A DNA stretch of 64,000 nt from Selenomonadaceae bacterium (lineage in GTDB: Bacteria > Bacillota > Negativicutes > Selenomonadales > Selenomonadaceae), in assembly GCA_017549815.1 (NCBI GenBank), contig JAFYNH010000038.1, positions 20,512-84,511 of the forward strand, written 5' to 3'. The notes under the pieces were generated by a model. That model was given only the letters and a program-made list of their open reading frames with translations. It had not been told where the DNA came from and did no database searches. The position numbers and the translations under genes are program-made. Positions 44,320 to 53,752 of this stretch are shown here, piece after piece. Numbering within the stretch: the first letter of the stretch is position 1; the number at the start of each line of letters is the position of its first letter.

Positions 44320-45396
44320 TTACCAGTCCGTCCGATACTTGATGTTATGAATTCTGTCTTCTATAAGTAACCAATCCTTAACAATACTAATCGAATCAAA
44401 TTTAGGATTGACGTTTTCTATATCGGATTTCAAAATGTACAGCTCGCGAACTGTGTTTGACCGCCCAGTTATATAACAATCTTTAATTTCGACGTTGGTG
44501 CCGTTGACGAGCTTTTCAATCTGCGCTTTGGAATATTTTTTCTTGACGAGAGCGATTCCTCTGTCGACAAATTTTTTAGCAGTCGGCGTGTCGAAAATTT
44601 CGTTGTAGTAAATATCGCCGAGCTGAGCGCAAGCCTCAATCGACAAGTCAACGGACGTGTTCGCATTCAAAATTTCTTTGCAGTAGTCGACGACGTTTTG
44701 AATCTTGTCTTCGTGACGATAGACGTAAACAGTCGCCCGAAATGCGCTTGCATTGCCCACGTCGATAGCCGCCAATTTTTCTGCAGTCACCATCATGTCC
44801 TGCAGATTTATTTTTTTGTCGAAGTCGTAGATGTCAAGGTCGCGCTCGTATTTGGCAATTAAGAATTGATTCTGCTTGATGTCGAATTCTGTTTGAATCT
44901 TTGCTAACTGAGTGTCGTTGGAGTTTTCACTTTTTGCCTTAAGCCTTTGAATTTCTTCTTGCAGTTCGCGAATTTTTTTATCTTTAGCCTCGCGCTCGGC
45001 AAGCCATTCTTTTTTCCCAAAGAGTTTTTCTGCTTTATCAGTATCTATTTGCACATTTATCTTGCAAACAATCTCGACATGGTCATCATTAGTTTCGCCG
45101 TTTGTGAATTTCGGCTTACCGATAATTTCAATAATCGCCCCTGCAGCAGTTTCGATAATGTCTTCGTCAAGCTCAAAATCTTTTGTTCGAGAGTAACTCC
45201 GAAGAGCAAGTCCGGCGTGCTCGGTGGCATTTCGCAAAGCCTCTGTGTAAGCTTGCTCGTAAGCGTAATCAATTGGCTCTTTAAGATTTCGATTCACCAG
45301 ATACCTCCCCGTGCCATCGACCGTCACGACTTCTGCGCTCGCCAAAGAAAAGTTCAGCGCGAAAAAAATTATCAGCGCACTCAAAAAATTTTTCAT
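44320..45396 (-). CDS. secreted protein with LPP20/FlgT-N-like domain, coiled coil and TPR-like repeats
   Basis: 358 residues. Signal peptide LSALIIFFALNFSLASA. Residues about 22-120 have VVTVDGTGRYLVNR and YAYEQAYTEALRNATEHAG, the LPP20/FlgT N-terminal pattern. A coiled coil follows (KIRELQEEIQRLKAKSEN), then TPR-like helices (MMVTAEKLAAIDVGNASAFR, CAQLGDIYYNEIFDTPTAKK). It lies 12 bases downstream of mutS2 with GAGGAGG, so it is probably cotranscribed. The function is unknown, likely in the periplasm or outer membrane. Confidence 0.6.
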   Translation of the reverse strand: MKNFLSALIIFFALNFSLASAEVVTVDGTGRYLVNRNLKEPIDYAYEQAYTEALRNATEHAGLALRSYSRTKDFELDEDIIETAAGAIIEIIGKPKFTNGETNDDHVEIVCKINVQIDTDKAEKLFGKKEWLAEREAKDKKIRELQEEIQRLKAKSENSNDTQLAKIQTEFDIKQNQFLIAKYERDLDIYDFDKKINLQDMMVTAEKLAAIDVGNASAFRATVYVYRHEDKIQNVVDYCKEILNANTSVDLSIEACAQLGDIYYNEIFDTPTAKKFVDRGIALVKKKYSKAQIEKLVNGTNVEIKDCYITGRSNTVRELYILKSDIENVNPKFDSISIVKDWLLIEDRIHNIKYRTDW

Positions 45397-45408
45397 CAGG
45401 TGACCTCC

Positions 45409-47784
45409 TCATTTAATTGTTACAAGAGTCGCGCCGGTATCGCCTTCGTCTTGGTCGGCAAATTGAAAACTCGCAACGGATTTGTTCCCACGCAGATAAT
45501 CTTGGACACCCTTACGGAGTGCGCCCGTGCCCTTGCCGTGAATTATCAAAACTTGCTTAAGCCCCGAAAGTTGCGCGTCGTCAATGAATTTGCCGCAAAC
45601 TTGCTCCGCCTCGTCAACTGTCATACCGCGAATATCGATACTCCGCATAACGGTCGCGGCTTTCTGCAACAATCCTGTCGAACCGCGATTTTGATTGGAA
45701 CTTTGCGGCGAGAAATTTTCCTGCGAACCGTGACTGACGAATCGGCAAGCGGAAAGTTTAACCGTCATGCGCATGGCTCCGATTTGAACGCTGATTTCGT
45801 CGCCGTCCTTATCAATGGCAAGTACAGTGCCCTTTTGGTCGAGCGACTTGATATAAACGGTGTCGCCGACGGCAAGTTTTTGTTTATCAATGCGCGTGCC
45901 GACAAATTTATCGGCGATAATGCCTGTTGCCGACTCAAGCTCCGCCTCGCGTAATTTATCGCGTGATTGCTGAATGACTTGCTGACGACGTTTGACGCCC
46001 GAATCGTCGAATTGTTCTTTAAGGGCGGCGATAATTTCTTCAGCCTCTCGCTTAGTCTCGCGAACCATTGCGGCGGATTTTTCCTTAGCCTTGCGAATAA
46101 TCTCGCCTTTAGTCTTGGCAAGTTCGTCGCGCATTTCGGCGATTTTTTTCTCGTGCTTGATGACTTGCTGTTGACGTTCAAAAATTTCGGCGTTGCGTTG
46201 TTCAAAAATCATGCGTTCATTCTCAAGCTCGGAAATAATTTTTTCAAAATTGGCGTGGTCGGCATTGATTAGTTGCTTAGCGCGAAGAATTAGACTTTGC
46301 GGCAAGCCGAGACGTTGACTGATTGCAAAGGCATTACTTGCGCCGGGAATTCCGATAAGCAGGCGATAAGTCGGACGAAGAGTTTCCGAATCAAATTCGA
46401 CGCAAGCATTTTCAATCCCGTCTGTGGAATAAGCAAAAGTTTTCAATTCGGAATAATGAGTTGTGGCGATAGTTGCCGCGCCGATTTGCAAAAGTCGTTC
46501 AAGGATAGACATTGCTAACGCCGCGCCTTCATCGGGGTCGGTACCTGCGCCGATTTCGTCAAGTAAAACTAAATCGTTCGCCGTGACTTCGTCGATAATC
46601 GCGACGATTTTTTTCATATGCGCGGAGAAAGTCGAAAGGCTCTGCTCAATGGATTGTTCGTCTCCAATGTCCGCGAAAATGTTTGTAAAAACGGCAATTC
46701 GCGAACCGCTAGCCGCAGGAATATACAAGCCCGATTGCGTCATAAGCGCGAGCAAACCGAGCGTCTTCATTGAAACGGTTTTGCCGCCCGTATTCGGTCC
46801 AGTAACCAAAAGCATAGAAAATTTTTCGCCGAGCTGAATATCGACGGGGACGACTTCGGCGGGATTAATCAGCGGGTGCCGCGCAGATTTTAAGTCCGTA
46901 AAATTTTCTAGCAAAGGCTCTGTGGCGTCGAGTTCGCGGGCAAACCGAGCCTTAGCGAAAAGTAAATCAACGTCCGCCAAAATTTTTATGTTATTGGTGA
47001 GTTCGTCGAGATTTTTTCTGACGGCGTCGCTTAGGTTGCGCAGAATCCTTGCGACTTCGTGACGCTCCGCCGCCTCCAATTCTTTGACGCTGTTATTCAA
47101 AGTCACAACGGACATTGGCTCAATAAAAACGGTCGCGCCCGTAGCCGATTGATCGTGAACAATGCCGGGGAATTGTGATTTATATTCGAGCTTGACGGGC
47201 AAAACATAACGGTCGCCGCGCATGGTGACAATCGCGTCTTGGAAAAATTTTTGTTTAGCAGCGTCGTGCAGAATGTTAAAAATTTCGGTCTTGATTTTAC
47301 TTTGAGCACCGCGCAGGTCACGACGAATTTTTTGTAGCTCCGAGCTTGCCGAATCGCGAATGGCTCCGTGTTCGTCAATGGCATTGTCAAGTTGCCGTTC
47401 GAGATTACCTAAAATTTCTATCTCTGTGGCGCGTGCTTTAAGTTGTGGCGCGTCGATTTCGGTTTCCTTAAAGAAAACTTTAACTTGCCGCATGGCGTAC
47501 ATAGTCGAAAGTACGTCAAGGAGTTCTTCGCCTTCAGCGGAACTGCCAAGCTTAATCTTTTTAAAAACTTCGCGAACATCGCGGAACCCTCCAAGCGGCG
47601 GCGAACTTACAGCAAAAATTTTAACCGCTTCGGTCGTCAGTGATAAATTTTCCTTAACGGTATCGAAGTCATCGGCGGGCTGAAGTTTAACTGCTAGTTC
47701 CTTGCCGAAATTGCTTGTCGCGCAGTCACGGAGCCACGCCAAAATTTTATCGAACTCCAAAGTCTTAAAAGAATTTTTAATCAT
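45409..47784 (-). CDS. mutS2: MutS2 ATPase with C-terminal Smr domain
   Basis: 791 residues. The MutS core ATPase has VTGPNTGGKTVSMKTLG (Walker A), LVLLDEIGAGTDPDEG (Walker B) and ATTHYSELK. A long coiled coil (residues about 510-620) precedes the Smr nuclease domain at the C-terminus (IDIRGMTVDEAEQVCGKF, IIHGKGTGALRKGVQDYL). The mismatch-binding N-terminal domain of MutS is absent, as expected for MutS2. Family members split collided ribosomes and/or suppress recombination. A protein in this family may influence repeat stability, relevant to the homopolymer tracts here. Confidence 0.95.
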   Translation of the reverse strand: MIKNSFKTLEFDKILAWLRDCATSNFGKELAVKLQPADDFDTVKENLSLTTEAVKIFAVSSPPLGGFRDVREVFKKIKLGSSAEGEELLDVLSTMYAMRQVKVFFKETEIDAPQLKARATEIEILGNLERQLDNAIDEHGAIRDSASSELQKIRRDLRGAQSKIKTEIFNILHDAAKQKFFQDAIVTMRGDRYVLPVKLEYKSQFPGIVHDQSATGATVFIEPMSVVTLNNSVKELEAAERHEVARILRNLSDAVRKNLDELTNNIKILADVDLLFAKARFARELDATEPLLENFTDLKSARHPLINPAEVVPVDIQLGEKFSMLLVTGPNTGGKTVSMKTLGLLALMTQSGLYIPAASGSRIAVFTNIFADIGDEQSIEQSLSTFSAHMKKIVAIIDEVTANDLVLLDEIGAGTDPDEGAALAMSILERLLQIGAATIATTHYSELKTFAYSTDGIENACVEFDSETLRPTYRLLIGIPGASNAFAISQRLGLPQSLILRAKQLINADHANFEKIISELENERMIFEQRNAEIFERQQQVIKHEKKIAEMRDELAKTKGEIIRKAKEKSAAMVRETKREAEEIIAALKEQFDDSGVKRRQQVIQQSRDKLREAELESATGIIADKFVGTRIDKQKLAVGDTVYIKSLDQKGTVLAIDKDGDEISVQIGAMRMTVKLSACRFVSHGSQENFSPQSSNQNRGSTGLLQKAATVMRSIDIRGMTVDEAEQVCGKFIDDAQLSGLKQVLIIHGKGTGALRKGVQDYLRGNKSVASFQFADQDEGDTGATLVTIK

Positions 47785-47785
47785 T

Positions 47786-47827
47786 TAATCCCTACTTCCT
47801 AATTTCCAGTCCCTAGTTCCTAAATTT
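47786..47827. repeat. heptanucleotide repeat array (CCTACTTCC / CCCTAGTTCC type)
   Basis: Short array of 7-base units just upstream of mutS2. Confidence 0.6.
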
Positions 47828-47962
47828 TAATTGACTTTGTTAAAAGCGTCAAATATTATTAGTGAAAACAGATTGAGAGATTCTAATGACGATTGCCTTC
47901 TTGAAACTTTATGATTCGCTAACGAACATGGCGAAAATTTTTTACAGTTAGGCGGTGAGAAT

Positions 47963-48700
47963 ATGGCGGTAATAAGACGGCGTCGGCGATTCAGTCGGCT
48001 GTTCAGAGGAATAGTTTTTCTTTTCGTGAGCGCGGCGGTACTGGGCTTTTTCGTGTACGTGCCGTTCTTTACGCTGAGCGAAATAAAATTAATCGGCGCG
48101 AAATATCTAACACAAGAAGACATCATGAAAGTCGGAGAAATTTACATGGGCGAGCCGCTTTTCAAATTGGAGACGGACGTTGTACAAAGCCGCCTGTCAA
48201 AGGATTTGCGGATAGAAGAGGTTAGCGTCCGCCGCCGTTTGCCGCATACATTGGAAGTTAAGATTAAGGAGCGAATTCCTTTGGCGACGGTTAGTTGTGA
48301 TTACGGTTATCTCGACCTCGACCGCAACGCCGTCATTATCGACAGCTACAAGAGCTTAAAGACTATGAAAATCCCTATGATAACGGGCGCGGCGGTTCGC
48401 GATTTGTATATCGGCGACGAGGTTGACGACGAGATTGTCAAAAAGATTTTAGACTTTCTACAGCGGCTGAACGAAGAAACTTTAAATCGGCTGTCGGAGG
48501 TTGCGATAGTTGAGGCGGATTATATCGTCATGTACAGCGCGACAGAACGCCCGGTTCAAATACGAATTGGGAAAATGGAGCGGCTCGACGAAAAGGCGCG
48601 GCTCACGGAAGATTTTATGCGCGACTTGGAGACGAATCCGCACCCCGTCGAATATGTCGATTTCAATTACACGACGCCCTTTATAAAGCTTGCGCAATGA
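47963..48700 (+). CDS. ftsQ: cell division protein FtsQ/DivIB
   Basis: 245 residues. A basic cytoplasmic tip (RRRRRFSRLFRG), one membrane helix (IVFLFVSAAVLGFFVYVPFF) and a POTRA domain (LSEIKLIGAKYLTQEDIMKV, VRRRLPHTLEVKIKERIPLA) followed by the FtsQ C-terminal domain. It links early and late divisome parts in the periplasm. It is isolated from the dcw cluster here and is followed by its own terminator. Confidence 0.88.
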   Translation: MAVIRRRRRFSRLFRGIVFLFVSAAVLGFFVYVPFFTLSEIKLIGAKYLTQEDIMKVGEIYMGEPLFKLETDVVQSRLSKDLRIEEVSVRRRLPHTLEVKIKERIPLATVSCDYGYLDLDRNAVIIDSYKSLKTMKIPMITGAAVRDLYIGDEVDDEIVKKILDFLQRLNEETLNRLSEVAIVEADYIVMYSATERPVQIRIGKMERLDEKARLTEDFMRDLETNPHPVEYVDFNYTTPFIKLAQ

Positions 48701-48703
48701 AAA

Positions 48704-48740
48704 AAGTCGCCTTCCGAATTTGGACGGCGGCTAATTTTTT
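48704..48740 (+). terminator. intrinsic terminator of ftsQ
   Basis: AGTCGCC and GGCGGCT pair (one G-U) around a 12-base loop, followed by AATTTTTT. Confidence 0.8.
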
Positions 48741-48808
48741 AATCTGCCCTTTAATTTTTATGCGGCGTGATTTATAATAAGCGGCAATACGATTAAGGAG
48801 CGGATTTT

Positions 48809-49288
48809 TTGAAATGGATTAATCATCAAATCGTAACGGGATTTATTGTAAGCACGGCGACGGACGACGCATTGATAACGGCGTCTTCGATAGTTGGGGC
48901 GGTATTGCCGGACAGGGTTGAAGGTTCGCCGCCCAAAGAGAATAAGGCTTATTGGAAGTGGCGCAAAAGTCATCGCACGTGGTCGCATTATCCGCCGATT
49001 TATTTTGCATTGATAATCGCCGCGCAGTTTGCCAAAAATCTAGTCCCCAGTCCCTATTCCCTAATCCCTACTTTGATAACTTACGCGCTGATTGGAGCAC
49101 TTTTGCACATAGCGGAGGACGGCATTTGCGGCAAAGTCCCGATATTATTTCCGAGTAAAAAGTACGGGATAAAGCTTTTTAAAGTCGGCTCGCGGAGCGA
49201 ATATTTTTTTGCTGTGCTGATAATTTTAATCTGTTTATTCATACGTTTCGGCGATATAAATTTGCTGTTAAATCATCTAAATATTTGA
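48809..49288 (+). CDS. YdjM/DUF457-like membrane-bound metal-dependent hydrolase
   Basis: 159 residues from TTG 48809, 8 bases after AAGGAG. KWINHQIVTGF, VGAVLPDRVEG, KSHRTWSHYPPIYF and ALLHIAEDGICGKVPILFPS follow the H-x-x-H/D pattern of the YdjM family, with three to four membrane segments. The natural substrate is unknown. A heptamer repeat (49036-49075) is read in frame as NLVPSPYSLIPTLI between two membrane segments. Confidence 0.8.
   Translation: MKWINHQIVTGFIVSTATDDALITASSIVGAVLPDRVEGSPPKENKAYWKWRKSHRTWSHYPPIYFALIIAAQFAKNLVPSPYSLIPTLITYALIGALLHIAEDGICGKVPILFPSKKYGIKLFKVGSRSEYFFAVLIILICLFIRFGDINLLLNHLNI
49036..49075. repeat. heptanucleotide repeat segment inside the YdjM-like gene
   Basis: CTAGTCCCCAGTCCCTATTCC-type units, in frame with the coding sequence. 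Confidence 0.75.
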
Positions 49289-49297
49289 GGTTATCTG

Positions 49298-50917
49298 ATG
49301 AAAAATTTTCTAACGTTTACATTACTGACGGCGTTGACGGGCTTTTTTTCGTTAATGAGCCTATTTATCGCCGAGAAAACCGACGTGCTCCAACTTAACG
49401 GGCGTTCGCTGGGAGTAACTTTTTCGCAAGAAGGCGACGATACAGTTATGACGTGGCGACCGTTGCCGTATCCGTGTATTTATTCGGTGACGACGGTTAG
49501 CCGCACGACGGGACTGGTTAAAGGCACGCCGCCCTTCCACATACTCAAGGAGGAAGAAACGCGCTTTGCGAATTACACAGTACCGCGAGCGTCAATCCCG
49601 ACGTATTATTTCATAACGGCTCGCGGCTTATTCGGAGAAATTTTCCGTAGTGACAAAATTTATCCCAATCCGAATTTCCCTACGCCGCCGCACCCTGTCA
49701 GCATTTATCATTACGACAAGGAAAATCCCGCAAGCTTAATGCCGTTCTTAGTTTGGCACACCGTCCCGAACGCGGTTTGTTATGAATTTGAACTTTTGGA
49801 CGCGCCACCCGAAATTGAAGGCGGAATTGCTTTATCGACGCGGCACCATTTGGACAGCACGCGGAAAATTTATACAAATGGTTATCAAGCTGACTTGCGC
49901 CCTTATGCCGATATTCCAGAAATTTATTGGCGGGCGCGAGCTTTGGGACTTCATCACGAGCCGATTGGCGAATTTTGCAAGGCGGAGAAAATAATTTTTG
50001 ACGAGTCTAAGACGATGCCGAATTGTCCGCTGATAAATAATTTTGACATGATGAATTATTTGCCGCAGCCGATTTATCACGTATTCGATTGGATACCGTT
50101 GCATGAGGCGGCGAAGTATGAAGTTGAAATGTTGACACACCCGCCGACGGTTGAAAATGACATTGAGTCTAGCGCGGACAGTGTTTGGCGCATGATTTCT
50201 GAAGACGTGGCGAGTTGTTACGACGAATATGGGCGACCTTATGCGGGCGTTTATTATTGGCGGGTTCGTGCGCTTGACGAAGACAATCAGCCTATAGGCA
50301 CTTGGTCAAACAGCGAGAAATTTATTGTCGAGGATTATACAAAGGGCGTCAATGTGGCGGTTTTAGGCGACAGCATTTCACACGGTGGCGGCGCGTTGAG
50401 TTATTCGCCGCGAGCTTTGCAATACAGCTACGAAACTTATATTGATTTTCCCGTCGTGAATCTTAGTCGGAGCGGCGATACTTCGCATATGACGCTGGAG
50501 CGATTTGAACGGGACGTTTTACCGCTTAAGCCGCGCAACCTTATCATTTCGACGGGCGCGAATTGTCTACGCGACGCGAGTATTTCGGCGGAGAACGTTA
50601 TCGCCGACCTTGCAGGCATTAAAAAACTTTGCTTGGATAATGACATTCGCCCGATTTTTATGACGCTCATGCCGATTAATCCTGATAATTTGCAACACGC
50701 CTTCCACACGCCGAGCGACCAGAATTGGCATGCGAAACTTCAAGTGATTAACGAATACATTAAGGAGCAGGAATTTTTTATCGACCTTGAGCCGTATTTT
50801 TACGATAAGCAGGGGACAATGGACGCGAATTTTTCGGTTGACGGAATTCATCCTGACCTGCGCGGCAAAATGTTAATCGGCGAACTCATCAGCAAGAATA
50901 GAAATCTTTTTAAATAA
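49298..50917 (+). CDS. exported SGNH/GDSL hydrolase with beta-sandwich N-terminal region
   Basis: 539 residues. A signal anchor (FLTFTLLTALTGFFSLMSLF) is followed by three fibronectin/Ig-like repeats of about 100 residues, each ending with a YYFITARGLFGE, IYWRARALGLHHEP or YYWRVRALDEDNQP strand. The C-terminal 190 residues are an SGNH hydrolase: VAVLGDSISHGGG (block I serine), NLSRSGDTS, STGANCLRD and the Asp/His pair in VDGIHPDLRG. It probably de-esterifies (e.g. deacetylates) a surface glycan. It starts 9 bases after the YdjM-like gene. Confidence 0.8.
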   Translation: MKNFLTFTLLTALTGFFSLMSLFIAEKTDVLQLNGRSLGVTFSQEGDDTVMTWRPLPYPCIYSVTTVSRTTGLVKGTPPFHILKEEETRFANYTVPRASIPTYYFITARGLFGEIFRSDKIYPNPNFPTPPHPVSIYHYDKENPASLMPFLVWHTVPNAVCYEFELLDAPPEIEGGIALSTRHHLDSTRKIYTNGYQADLRPYADIPEIYWRARALGLHHEPIGEFCKAEKIIFDESKTMPNCPLINNFDMMNYLPQPIYHVFDWIPLHEAAKYEVEMLTHPPTVENDIESSADSVWRMISEDVASCYDEYGRPYAGVYYWRVRALDEDNQPIGTWSNSEKFIVEDYTKGVNVAVLGDSISHGGGALSYSPRALQYSYETYIDFPVVNLSRSGDTSHMTLERFERDVLPLKPRNLIISTGANCLRDASISAENVIADLAGIKKLCLDNDIRPIFMTLMPINPDNLQHAFHTPSDQNWHAKLQVINEYIKEQEFFIDLEPYFYDKQGTMDANFSVDGIHPDLRGKMLIGELISKNRNLFK

Positions 50918-50955
50918 AAAAATCCCCCGTAAATCTGCGCGGGGGATAAATTTTT
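50917..50955. terminator. bidirectional terminator between convergent genes
   Basis: ATCCCCC and GGGGGAT form a perfect 7-bp stem extended by GC pairs. T-runs follow on both strands, seven T on the minus strand. Confidence 0.85.
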
Positions 50956-50967
50956 AAACGGAACTTT

Positions 50968-53679
50968 TCATTGCAACGAAAGTATTATTTCGCGATCCAG
51001 TGCCATATTTTTTCCGCAAATGTTAAGCAACATTTCTTTGCAGGGAATTTCGCCGTCAAGAAATTTCTTGAAAAACTCTCGCATCTCGACGAATAAAACT
51101 TTAGATTTCCCGGAACGAACGGAATAGACTCCATGAATATCTGCGCGGGTGGCGAAAATTTCCAAGACATTTTCTCCGTCAGTGTTTTCCATGAAACTGA
51201 ATTGGAAATCGCCGGGACGGAAAGTTTCGCTGTCAGAATGAACGGGCACGAGGACATAACCGCCCGATTTTGAGCACAAACTCAATGCCGAGATAAAATT
51301 ATCCCAACGTTTCTTCCCGTCAAGTTCATTGAAGGAACTCGCAACTGCAACCGCCAAACGAGTATTTTCAACAAGCGCATCTTCGTTTGCGGGACTTTTC
51401 CACCACCACTCAATCGGATCGTCAAGCGGAGTGTTGTCAGAAATTTTCGCCCAATCATTGTACTGTTTGTCGAGCGGGCGATTTGCTGTACCCATGCCGC
51501 CGCAGTGAGCCAACGGATAAAAATTCGACGTAATTTCCCCTTTCTCGCCGTATTGCAGAACCATTTGCGGGTGATTGTCGAGAAAATTATTATAATTCTT
51601 CGCGTTGCCGATAAAAACTTTTTGAGATGATTCGCCCGTCAACGCCTCGTAAACGCATTCGCTTGTAATTCGTCCGAGACAAAGAATATTTTCCGGTTCC
51701 AAAATTTCGCACAACGCGCGGAAAAGTTTAGCGTCGCGCATCATCAATTTCTTTGTCATACCGCCGCCTTCGTTGCCGAGACGATAGCCCAAACAGAAAT
51801 TCGTAAAAAACACGTCGTCGCAAGGTTTCGTTATGTCGCGGTCAAGAATTTTAAACAGCTCAATCAAATTTTTGTCCGTTGTCGACTTCAAGCTGAATGG
51901 ATAGAATATTTTTTCGCCCGCGTTCATTTTTTCAATCGCCGCTTTAAACGAGTCGACATCCTCATTGAAGAAGTTGCCCCAGTCCTGCGCGACGAGCAAA
52001 TATTTAATTTTGGGCAGGTGTTCAGCGTAGCCGAAACCTTGCCAATAAGTGTACAGATTAATTTCGTCGCAAATGTTTACGCCGTTGACGACGGGCGCAA
52101 AGAGAGCAAGGGCGTCGTTCGGGTCGAAACCGCAGGCAATCGCTTTGGACAGAGCGTTTCTTGCCCACATATCTGTTGTGTTGTCTTTAGAGGTTATTGT
52201 CCATGTGAGACCTTTAGATTTGAGCGCATCCCAAAAATCTTGCTTATTGTTGAAAGTATCGGCGAAGTCGCGAGTCCGTTGCTTGTCGGCGTCGGTAATT
52301 TTAACTTTGCTGTCATAAACAGGATATTGTTTCTTCGCACATTCGACGAGATTTTTATACGCTTTTGATTTGTCCACGTTGAAACCCCCACGATAAGTTG
52401 TAACCAGCAGGTCAATCAAATCCGCTGTCAATGTGAAAAATTCCTCACTGCAGGGGTTGATAATCAGACCCATTTTTGCATTGTCGCCGAAAAGTTGGAT
52501 TTTCTCATTGACTTGGGCGCAATTTTCGAGCAGATTATCAATTCGATTCGTCACGCATTTAAGTTGTGCGCCGCTGGCGCGAACGGCTTTATTAAACTCG
52601 TAAAAATTCGTGAAGACCGACATAACCGAATGATTGATATTCGGAAGATCCATGTTAATCGGCGCGAAATTGGTATTGTCCTCGTCGTCAGAAATTTTTT
52701 GCATTGCAACGATAAAACAGCCATCCTCAAGAATTCTGCTGTGAATCTCATCAATAAGTTCGCCGACATTGTCCGTTTGTTGAGCGTAAAATCTTCTCAT
52801 AGCCAAATCGATTCGTTCGTTGCCGTGAAGTTCAACGCATTTGTTTTGTGCCGCAACAATACGATTCACTTCATCAATCACTTTGAGCATTTCATACGGA
52901 ATTTTTTCGCGAACCTTTTTAATGAACTCTTCGGGGATTCCGAAAAAAGCTTCGGCGATACTTCCTGCGATTGCGGCGAGCGTGTCAGCGTCTCCGCCTA
53001 AAGAGACGGCATTTCTAATAGCGTCCTCGAAATTTTCTGCCTCAAGGAAGGAAATAATCGCTTCAGGTACAGATTTCTGCGCAGAAGTTTCATGGCGATA
53101 ATTTGGGCGAATTTCGTCGAGCGTTCGCGATAAATCATAACCAAAATTTTTCTCGACGTAGGATTTTATCTCCGACTTGGAAGTTTTATTCCGTGCCAAG
53201 AAAATTGCGCTTGCAACCGCCTCCGCACTTTTGACGCCTTCGGGGTGATTATGCGTAACTTCAGCCGTCCAACGCGCCACGCGACGAACTAAATCCAAAT
53301 CGCCATAGAATACTCCGATTAAAGCGACCGCCGAAACTCTCATTGCCGCGCCGTTGCCAAAACTTTTATACGGTTGAGGATTGTCGGACATAAGCCAATT
53401 TGCGAATCTGTGCCCGTAACCCGCGTTCGGATATATGCGTCCCCACCTCTGCATTGAATTGACGACGGCATTTTTAACCGAAATCTCGTTCAAGCCTTCG
53501 CAACTCAAAAGTGCGTCGGCAACCGCAACCGTCATGATGGTATCATCGGTAATGTGTCCGCTGTGGCGAATGAATTTGTAATCCTTCGTCTTGATAGCGT
53601 TTTCGTAGCCTTCGTAGGGCGAGCCGGAAATGTCGCCGATAACCGCTCCGTAAAGCAACGTGTTCATAATCTTATCCAT
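50968..53679 (-). CDS. ADP-ribosylglycohydrolase fused to SseB-like and uracil-DNA-glycosylase-like domains
   Basis: 903 residues from ATG 53679 after GGAGGGAGG; the longer upstream frame is not used. Residues about 5-280 are an ADP-ribosylglycohydrolase: LLYGAVIGDISGSPYEG, HITDDTIMTVAVAD and SLGGDADTLAAIAGS hold the metal-binding Asp residues. Residues about 300-440 resemble SseB (CFIVAMQKI, VMSVFTNFYEFNKA, GLIINPCSEEF). Residues about 570-760 resemble the UDG superfamily (YLLVAQDWGNFF, VFFTNFCLGYR, LEPENILCLGRI, FYPLAHCGGMGTANR). The end (YVLVPVHSDSETF onward) may be a second SseB-like part. The gene follows the macrodomain gene, suggesting ADP-ribose processing. Confidence 0.75.
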   Translation of the reverse strand: MDKIMNTLLYGAVIGDISGSPYEGYENAIKTKDYKFIRHSGHITDDTIMTVAVADALLSCEGLNEISVKNAVVNSMQRWGRIYPNAGYGHRFANWLMSDNPQPYKSFGNGAAMRVSAVALIGVFYGDLDLVRRVARWTAEVTHNHPEGVKSAEAVASAIFLARNKTSKSEIKSYVEKNFGYDLSRTLDEIRPNYRHETSAQKSVPEAIISFLEAENFEDAIRNAVSLGGDADTLAAIAGSIAEAFFGIPEEFIKKVREKIPYEMLKVIDEVNRIVAAQNKCVELHGNERIDLAMRRFYAQQTDNVGELIDEIHSRILEDGCFIVAMQKISDDEDNTNFAPINMDLPNINHSVMSVFTNFYEFNKAVRASGAQLKCVTNRIDNLLENCAQVNEKIQLFGDNAKMGLIINPCSEEFFTLTADLIDLLVTTYRGGFNVDKSKAYKNLVECAKKQYPVYDSKVKITDADKQRTRDFADTFNNKQDFWDALKSKGLTWTITSKDNTTDMWARNALSKAIACGFDPNDALALFAPVVNGVNICDEINLYTYWQGFGYAEHLPKIKYLLVAQDWGNFFNEDVDSFKAAIEKMNAGEKIFYPFSLKSTTDKNLIELFKILDRDITKPCDDVFFTNFCLGYRLGNEGGGMTKKLMMRDAKLFRALCEILEPENILCLGRITSECVYEALTGESSQKVFIGNAKNYNNFLDNHPQMVLQYGEKGEITSNFYPLAHCGGMGTANRPLDKQYNDWAKISDNTPLDDPIEWWWKSPANEDALVENTRLAVAVASSFNELDGKKRWDNFISALSLCSKSGGYVLVPVHSDSETFRPGDFQFSFMENTDGENVLEIFATRADIHGVYSVRSGKSKVLFVEMREFFKKFLDGEIPCKEMLLNICGKNMALDREIILSLQ

Positions 53680-53752
53680 AAAAGATTCCTCCCTCCGTTT
53701 TAAGACGATTATACAGGAAGAAAATTTTTTGTGGTCACTTTGCAAGTTACTC

